Source: 13-1-40CM-70-15 sp964641215 (lineage in GTDB: Bacteria; Gemmatimonadota; Gemmatimonadetes; Gemmatimonadales; GWC2-71-9). From it: a stretch of DNA of 8,980 nt. A model generated the notes under the pieces. The model searched no databases. It was given only the letters and a program-made list of their open reading frames with translations, and was not told the DNA's origin. The position numbers and the translations under genes were made by a program. Positions within the stretch are counted from its first letter, which is position 1. Each line of letters opens with the position of its first letter. Positions 4,478 through 8,980 of the stretch are shown piece by piece. The DNA is taken from NCBI GenBank assembly GCA_964641215.1, contig CAZXKD010000118.1, positions 1 through 8,980 on the forward strand. Reading direction: 5' to 3'.

Positions 4478-6438
4478 CGACGGCGCTGAGTCCCAAGTTC
4501 ACCTTCGACACCTTCGTGGTGGGCGCGGCCAACCGGCTGGCCGTGACCGCGGCGCGCACCGTCGCCGAGAACCCGAGCTCGGCGTACAACCCGCTCTTCA
4601 TCTATAGTGCGTCCGGGCTCGGCAAGACGCACCTGCTCATGGCCGTCGGCCAGAGCGCGAAGCAGCTCACGCCCGGTCTCAACATCGAGTACCTGACGCT
4701 CGACGAGTACGTCGAGGCGTTCCACGCCGCCATCGCTGCGGGCCAGGGAGACGCCTTCCGGCGGCGGTTCCAGAACGTGGACATGCTGCTCGTGGACGAC
4801 GTGCAGTTTCTCACGAACCGCGCCGAGATGCAGGCCGAGCTGCTGCGGCTCACGGAGGCGCTGCAGGGGGCGGGTCATCAGGTCGTGCTCACCAGTGATC
4901 GGCCGCCGGCCGAGATCGCCGCGCTGGACGAGCGGCTGATTTCGCGGTTCTCGGGAGGACTCGTCGTCGACATGGGCATCCCCGACTACGAGACGCGCGT
5001 CGCCATTCTGCGTCGCAAGGCCGAAGAGCGCGGCGCGACGTTCCAACCGGGCGTCCTCGACACGGTGGCCGGGGCGGAGTTCGCCAACGTCCGCGAGCTG
5101 ATGGGAGCGCTGAACCGGCTGGTCGCCTATCAGGCGGTGAACGAGGCGCCGATCACCTCCGAGGCCGCACGGCAGCTGCTGGGCATCACCCCCACCCCAC
5201 CAGTGGCCGCAGGCCCGCGCCCAGCGACCACGGGCTTGGGCAGCCCGCCCACCGCCGACGAGTTCACGTCGTTTCTCTCGGACGTGCGGGTGACGGTGGG
5301 AAAGGCGGTCGAGGCGTGGCGGGCCCGCGTGGCCGAGGCGATCCTGCGCTGGGAGGGCGAAGGCTACCGCACCCACCGGTTGGAGCAGCTGCTGGACAAG
5401 GAAGCGCCGCCCACGGTGGACGAGGCGATCGCCGCCTTCGCCAGGGACGTCGAGCGCCTCAAGGGGCTCGAAGCCGAAGTCGCCGCGCTCGACCCGCAAG
5501 CGGCGGGCCAGAGCGTGTTCCGCGATCCCGAGGGGGTGGCGCGGGCCGAGGCGGCGGCGGCCAAGGTGCGCGAAGGGGCGGCGCCGCCTCCCGGCCCATC
5601 CCCGGCGCTGCCGCTCGACCACTTCGCGACGGGGCCGTCGAACGAAGTGGCGGTGAGCGCGGTGCGGGCGGTGATCGCCGCGCCGGGCCGCAAGTACAAC
5701 CCGCTCGTGCTGGTGGGCAAGAGCGGACTGGGGAAGTCCCATCTGCTGAACGCCCTGGGGCTCGAGCTCGCCACGCGACGCGGCGCGGTGGTGGCGTGTT
5801 TGTCGAGCCAGGCGTTCATCGACGAGCTGATCGCGGCGATCAACGGGAACCGAGTCGACTGGTGGCGGGCACGGTATCGCCGCGCCACGGCGCTGCTGCT
5901 GGACGACGTCCAGCTGCTCGCCGGCAAGGAACGAACGCAGGAAGAGCTGTTCAATCTGTTCAACCTGTTTCAGGACCAGGAGAAGCAGCTCGTGTTCACG
6001 GCGCCGCAGCACCCCAACATGCTCGAGGGGCTGGAGGAGCGCCTCGTTTCGCGGCTCGAGGGTGGGCTCGTGGCGGAGCTGACCGAGCCCGACCGCGAGG
6101 TGCGCCGCGCGGCGCTGCCCCGCATCTGCGCCGCCCAGCACGTCGTGCCGGATGCCGCCCTCCTCGACTACCTGGCGGACCGGCCGGTCGACTCGGTGCG
6201 CAGCCTCGCCGGGATGGTGCAGCGCGTGACGGGCGCGGCGGCGGCGCAGGACCAGCCGGTGACTGCCGGCCTCGCGCGCGAGGTGCTCGAAGGGCAGGAG
6301 CCCGCCGAAAAGCGACGCACCTCCGGGCTCCGCACCAGCGGCATCGTGGTCTCGAGCGCCGGCGGGATCCGCAGCCGCGAGAAGATCGTGTGGGACTGGC
6401 CCGCACCCGATGACCGCGTCATCGAGGACCCCCGCTGA
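4474..6438 (+). CDS. Tandem DnaA-type AAA+ protein without DNA-binding domain
   Basis: The 654-residue protein holds two copies of the DnaA ATPase domain. Module 1 (about 6-237) opens FTFDTFVVGAANRL and has Walker A SASGLGKT (45-52), Walker B LLVDDVQF (105-112), sensor 1 TSD (140-142), the finger-type SRF (157-159, Arg158) and sensor 2 NVRELMGALNR (Arg207). Module 2 (about 380-608) has GKSGLGKS (415-422), LLLDDVQLLAGKERTQEE (474-491), SRL (Arg527) and SVRSLAG (Arg576). A 140-residue Ala/Glu/Pro-rich, partly helical linker separates them. A tail with VWDWPAPDDR (639-648) ends the protein. DnaA domain I and the DnaA-box-binding domain IV are both absent, so it is not the replication initiator; Hda shows that a bare DnaA ATPase domain can have a regulatory role. 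It overlaps mglA by four bases and the next gene by one, so it probably acts with the MglA module. No function is known to me. Start GTG 4474. Confidence 0.9.
   Translation: MTTALSPKFTFDTFVVGAANRLAVTAARTVAENPSSAYNPLFIYSASGLGKTHLLMAVGQSAKQLTPGLNIEYLTLDEYVEAFHAAIAAGQGDAFRRRFQNVDMLLVDDVQFLTNRAEMQAELLRLTEALQGAGHQVVLTSDRPPAEIAALDERLISRFSGGLVVDMGIPDYETRVAILRRKAEERGATFQPGVLDTVAGAEFANVRELMGALNRLVAYQAVNEAPITSEAARQLLGITPTPPVAAGPRPATTGLGSPPTADEFTSFLSDVRVTVGKAVEAWRARVAEAILRWEGEGYRTHRLEQLLDKEAPPTVDEAIAAFARDVERLKGLEAEVAALDPQAAGQSVFRDPEGVARAEAAAAKVREGAAPPPGPSPALPLDHFATGPSNEVAVSAVRAVIAAPGRKYNPLVLVGKSGLGKSHLLNALGLELATRRGAVVACLSSQAFIDELIAAINGNRVDWWRARYRRATALLLDDVQLLAGKERTQEELFNLFNLFQDQEKQLVFTAPQHPNMLEGLEERLVSRLEGGLVAELTEPDREVRRAALPRICAAQHVVPDAALLDYLADRPVDSVRSLAGMVQRVTGAAAAQDQPVTAGLAREVLEGQEPAEKRRTSGLRTSGIVVSSAGGIRSREKIVWDWPAPDDRVIEDPR
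6424..6428 (+). promoter_or_regulatory. Ribosome binding site GAGGA for ATG 6438
   Basis: GAGGA stands 9 bases before ATG 6438, inside the last codons of the AAA+ gene. The stop and start share a base (TGATG), a typical termination-reinitiation junction. Confidence 0.5.
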
Positions 6439-8054
6439 TGGCCATCAAGGGCTCGCTCAAAGAAGCGTCGCTCCCCGACGTGCTGCAGCTGCTGGCGCTG
6501 GGCCAGAAAACGGGGTGCCTCTCCATCGCCGATCGCTCCAACTTCGGCTACATCTACTTCGACAAGGGGCGGATCAGCTACGCCTCCATCGTCAATCGGC
6601 GAGATCGGCTGGGCGACATCCTGGTCAAACACGAGAAAATCGTCCAGGCGCAGCTCGACGCCGCCATCGAGCGCCAGACCAAGGAGCGCGACAAGAAGCT
6701 GGGGGAGATCCTCGTGGCCATGGGGGCGATCTCCCAGCCTGACCTCGAGCGCTACATGCGGGTGCAGATCGAAGAGGCCGTCTACTTCCTCTTCACGTGG
6801 ACGCAGGGGACCTTCAACTTCGAGGTCGACGTCCGCCCCGAGCGCCAGGACTTTCTCGTCTCGATCAATCCGGAGTCGCTGCTCCTCGAGGGTGCCCGGC
6901 GCGTGGACGAATGGGGGTTGATCGAGAAGAAGATCCCCTCGTTCGACTTCATTTTTCTCGTGGACCGCGACCGGCTCGCGATCAGTGAAGCCACGCTGAC
7001 TCCCACCCAGCAAACTCTGTTGCCGCTGCTCGACGGGTCGCGCGACGTGCACCAAGTCATCGAGGACTCGGGGCTCGGCGAGTTCGAGGTCGGCAAGTCG
7101 CTCTACGGGTTGATCACCGCGGGCTTTCTCCACCGGGCGGGGCGCACCCCGTCCGCGGAGGACGTGAAGGTCTCGGACGCCCGCGTCGAGGAGCACCGCA
7201 ACCTGGGCGTCGCGTTCTTCAAGACGGGGATGCTCGATGAGGCGGCGCGCGAGTTCCGCCGGGTCGCTGAGCTGCGGGCCGGCGATGCCAACGCGTTGTT
7301 CTTCATCGGACTCGTCGCGCTGAAGCAGGCCCGCTGGCGCGAGGCGATGGAAGCCTTGCGCCTCGCCGCCGAGAAGGGCGGCAGCCGCCCCGCCGTGCTG
7401 CACAACCTGGGACTGGCGTACGAGCAGATGGGCCGTCTCCCCGACGCGGAGTCCGCCTACGCCGAGGCCGCATCCCGGGCCCGCAACGACGCCCGCGTGT
7501 ACCTGGGATGGGGGATCGTCGCGTTGAAGCGGGGCGACCTCGCGAGCGCCGCCGGCCGCCTCGACCGCGCCAAAGAGCTGTATGCCGGCGGGGTGCCGGC
7601 GGCGTGGCACTGGGCGCGCACCCTCACGGCCGCGGCCGCCGGCGAATTCGAGGAAGCCGAGGCGCTGGCCGAGGCGGGCGTGACGGCGCATCCCGGCAAC
7701 GCCGTTCTGCGCAACAACCTGGCCGTGCTGCGAGAGCTGGGCGGGGACTTGGCACGCGCCGAGGAGCTCGTGCGAGCGGCGCTCAAGGACGAGCCGTCGC
7801 AGCCGCAGCTCGCCAAGAACCTCGGCGACCTGGCGTATCGGGCGGCGCGCTACGACGAGGCCTGGGACGCGTACAACCGGGCGATCGAGCTCGCCCCGGA
7901 CCTGGGGGACGACGTCTACTTCAAGCTCGGAAATATCGCGTACAAGCGGAACGACCGGGAGCTCGCGGCGCAGCTGTGGCGCCGGGCGCTCGAGCTCAAC
8001 CCCAAGCACGAGCTGGTGAAAACCAACCTGGAAACGCTGAGCGCGTTGTCGTGA
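6438..8054 (+). CDS. DUF4388 (PATAN-like) protein with winged helix and eight TPRs
   Basis: The 538-residue protein begins MAIKGSLKEASLPDVLQLL and continues YIYFDKGRISYASI (38-51) and LLLEGARRVDEWGLIEKK (148-165), the same DUF4388 framework as the protein at 1049. Two MshEN-like repeats lie at 57-80 and 87-110. A winged-helix segment follows at about 187-234 (LTPTQQTLLPLLDGSRDV). The rest is about eight TPRs (249-282, 283-316, 317-350, 351-384, 385-420, 421-454, 455-488, 489-523). Compared with its paralogue it has a longer TPR array and no Gly-rich linker. No catalytic motif, signal peptide or membrane segment is visible. It probably acts as a cytoplasmic scaffold or effector between the AAA+ protein and CheR, which flank it with 1- and 4-base overlaps. 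Myxococcus FrzF is a CheR carrying TPRs, so a TPR protein next to CheR may do a similar docking job; this is inference. Confidence 0.9.
   Translation: MAIKGSLKEASLPDVLQLLALGQKTGCLSIADRSNFGYIYFDKGRISYASIVNRRDRLGDILVKHEKIVQAQLDAAIERQTKERDKKLGEILVAMGAISQPDLERYMRVQIEEAVYFLFTWTQGTFNFEVDVRPERQDFLVSINPESLLLEGARRVDEWGLIEKKIPSFDFIFLVDRDRLAISEATLTPTQQTLLPLLDGSRDVHQVIEDSGLGEFEVGKSLYGLITAGFLHRAGRTPSAEDVKVSDARVEEHRNLGVAFFKTGMLDEAAREFRRVAELRAGDANALFFIGLVALKQARWREAMEALRLAAEKGGSRPAVLHNLGLAYEQMGRLPDAESAYAEAASRARNDARVYLGWGIVALKRGDLASAAGRLDRAKELYAGGVPAAWHWARTLTAAAAGEFEEAEALAEAGVTAHPGNAVLRNNLAVLRELGGDLARAEELVRAALKDEPSQPQLAKNLGDLAYRAARYDEAWDAYNRAIELAPDLGDDVYFKLGNIAYKRNDRELAAQLWRRALELNPKHELVKTNLETLSALS
6606..6767 (+). 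other. Two MshEN-like 24-residue repeats within the second DUF4388 protein
   Basis: Residues 57-80 (R57, L58, G59, L62, V63, I68, L73, I77, Q80; Glu66 in place of the motif Gly) and 87-110 (K87 for Arg, L88, G89, L92, V93, G96, I98, L103, M107, Q110) have the 24-residue periodicity of the cyclic-di-GMP-binding MshEN motif, separated by 6 residues. The register is the same as in the upstream paralogue. Ligand binding is unproven; Glu66 and Lys67 in the first repeat are departures that could weaken it. Confidence 0.5.
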
Positions 8055-8895
8055 CGGCGGAGCAGGACGAGCGGGCGTTCAAGGCGCTGACCGAGCAGAT
8101 CTCCCGCGCGCGTGGCTTCAGCTGCGAGGCGTACAAGAGCAAGTGCTTGCGCCGCCGGATCGCGGTGCGCATGCGGGCGCGCGGCGTGCACACCTTCGGG
8201 GACTACGGTCGCCTCCTCGACCAGGATGCCCACGAGTATGAGCTGTTGCTCGATGCCCTCACCATCAACGTCACCAAGTTCTATCGGAACCCGGAGACGT
8301 GGGACGCCCTCGCCCGGACCCATCTGCCTGCGCTGTGGCGCGCGGCGGGCGGCTGCGTGCGGGCCTGGTCCGCCGGCTGCGCGTCGGGGGAGGAGCCGTA
8401 CACGGTCGCGGTCGTGCTGGCCGAGGCCGCACGGGCGGGTGCCGGAGAGGCGCCGCCCCCGTTACACCGCCTGCGAGTGGACGCGACCGACGTCGACCGG
8501 GCGAGCCTCGACAAGACGCGGGCCGCCGCCTGGCCGGCGGGTGCGTTCACCGAGATGCCTCCGGCGCTGGTCGGCCGCTACTTCAGCGAGGGGCCTCCAG
8601 GCGCTCCGCCGCCGCCGCTGCGCCGGGCGGTCCCGGAGCTGCAACGCCTGGTCCGGGTGCTGAAGCACGACCTGGTCCGGGAGGCGCCGCCGGATCCGCC
8701 GTACGACCTGATCGTGTGCCGCAACGTCGTGATCTACTTTGATCGGCCCACTCAGGAGAAGCTGTTCGGGCGGTTCACCGAAGCGCTGCGGCCCGGCGGC
8801 CTGCTGGTGCTGGGGAAGGTCGAGACGTTGCTGGGGAGCGCGCGCGACCGGCTCGAGCTGCTCGAACCCCGCGAGCGGATCTACCGGCGGCCCGG

Positions 8896-8899
<4 letters not shown>
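8051..8899 (+). CDS. cheR: CheR-type chemoreceptor methyltransferase
   Basis: The start is GTG 8051, overlapping the previous stop by four bases; there is no clear ribosome binding site, so translation is probably coupled. The 282-residue length is normal for CheR. The N-terminal helical domain has YKSKCLRRRIAVRMRARG (28-45) and TINVTKFYRN (71-80). The SAM-binding domain has WSAGCASGEEPYT (106-118), the acidic DATDVDRASLDKTR (144-157), and YDLIVCRNVVIYFD (218-231) before LFGRFTEALRPGGLLVLG (238-255). CheR transfers methyl groups from S-adenosylmethionine to receptor glutamates during chemosensory adaptation. The usual GHSE near the end reads GKVE (255-258). It has no TPR extension or VPR-type tail of its own. 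Its presence ties the operon to a chemosensory system whose receptor, CheA and CheW genes are not in the window and may follow downstream. Confidence 0.95.

Positions 8900-8980
<81 letters not shown>

Noticed and set aside
4129..6141. 670-codon open frame on the minus strand
   Set aside because: It is antisense to mglA and the double AAA+ gene, is rich in His, Arg and Gln, and has no recognisable domain. Long antisense frames are expected opposite GC-rich genes with G/C third positions.
5316..6413. 365-codon plus-strand frame inside the AAA+ gene
   Set aside because: The product is Gly/Arg/Ala-rich without structure and overlaps the well-supported Walker and sensor motifs of module 2 in another frame.
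4474..6438. Chromosomal replication initiator dnaA
   Set aside because: The DnaA-box-binding domain IV and domain I are absent, the ATPase domain is duplicated, and no dnaN, DnaA-box cluster or AT-rich origin region is nearby.
6168..8009. 613-codon open frame on the minus strand
   Set aside because: It lies opposite the AAA+ gene's end and the second DUF4388/TPR gene, whose plus-strand domains are clear. The antisense product has no motif and is a codon-bias shadow.

Overview
The window is a GC-rich bacterial segment in which essentially every base is coding and every gene lies on the plus strand. The codon bias (third positions almost always G or C), the MglA sequence and the mixture of DUF4388/PATAN, TPR and roadblock proteins suggest a member of Gemmatimonadota. 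A deltaproteobacterial or Myxococcota-type lineage cannot be excluded. This phylum call is inference from pattern memory, not a database search.

Layout: a 5'-truncated TPR protein (to 1024) is followed by the only intergenic gap, 24 bases holding an 11-C run. Then comes a compact gene train: DUF4388/winged-helix/TPR protein (1049-2245), TPR-roadblock fusion (2238-3056), short roadblock protein (3053-3406), MglB-like roadblock protein (3403-3873), MglA GTPase (3878-4477), a protein with two DnaA-type AAA+ modules (4474-6438), a second DUF4388/winged-helix/TPR protein (6438-8054), a CheR methyltransferase (8051-8899), and the first codons of a further gene (8896 onward). That last stretch runs into a 38-C homopolymer near the window end. 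From 2238 on, neighbouring genes overlap by 1, 4 or 8 bases or are 4 bases apart, so this is almost certainly one translationally coupled operon. Neither its promoter nor its terminator is in the window.

How the parts may work together: MglA and MglB form a Ras-like switch that in Myxococcus sets the cell-polarity axis for motility. CheR is the adaptation enzyme of chemosensory arrays. DUF4388/PATAN and TPR proteins are plausible scaffolds or output adaptors. The operon therefore looks like a signalling module joining a chemosensory input to an MglA polarity switch.

Two parts do not fit any described module I know. The first is the tandem DnaA-type ATPase, which has no DNA-binding domain and carries complementary deviations in its two ATP sites. 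The second is a pair of MshEN-like 24-residue repeats inside both DUF4388 proteins, which raises the possibility of cyclic-di-GMP input. Both are inferences from reading the sequence and need the tests listed.
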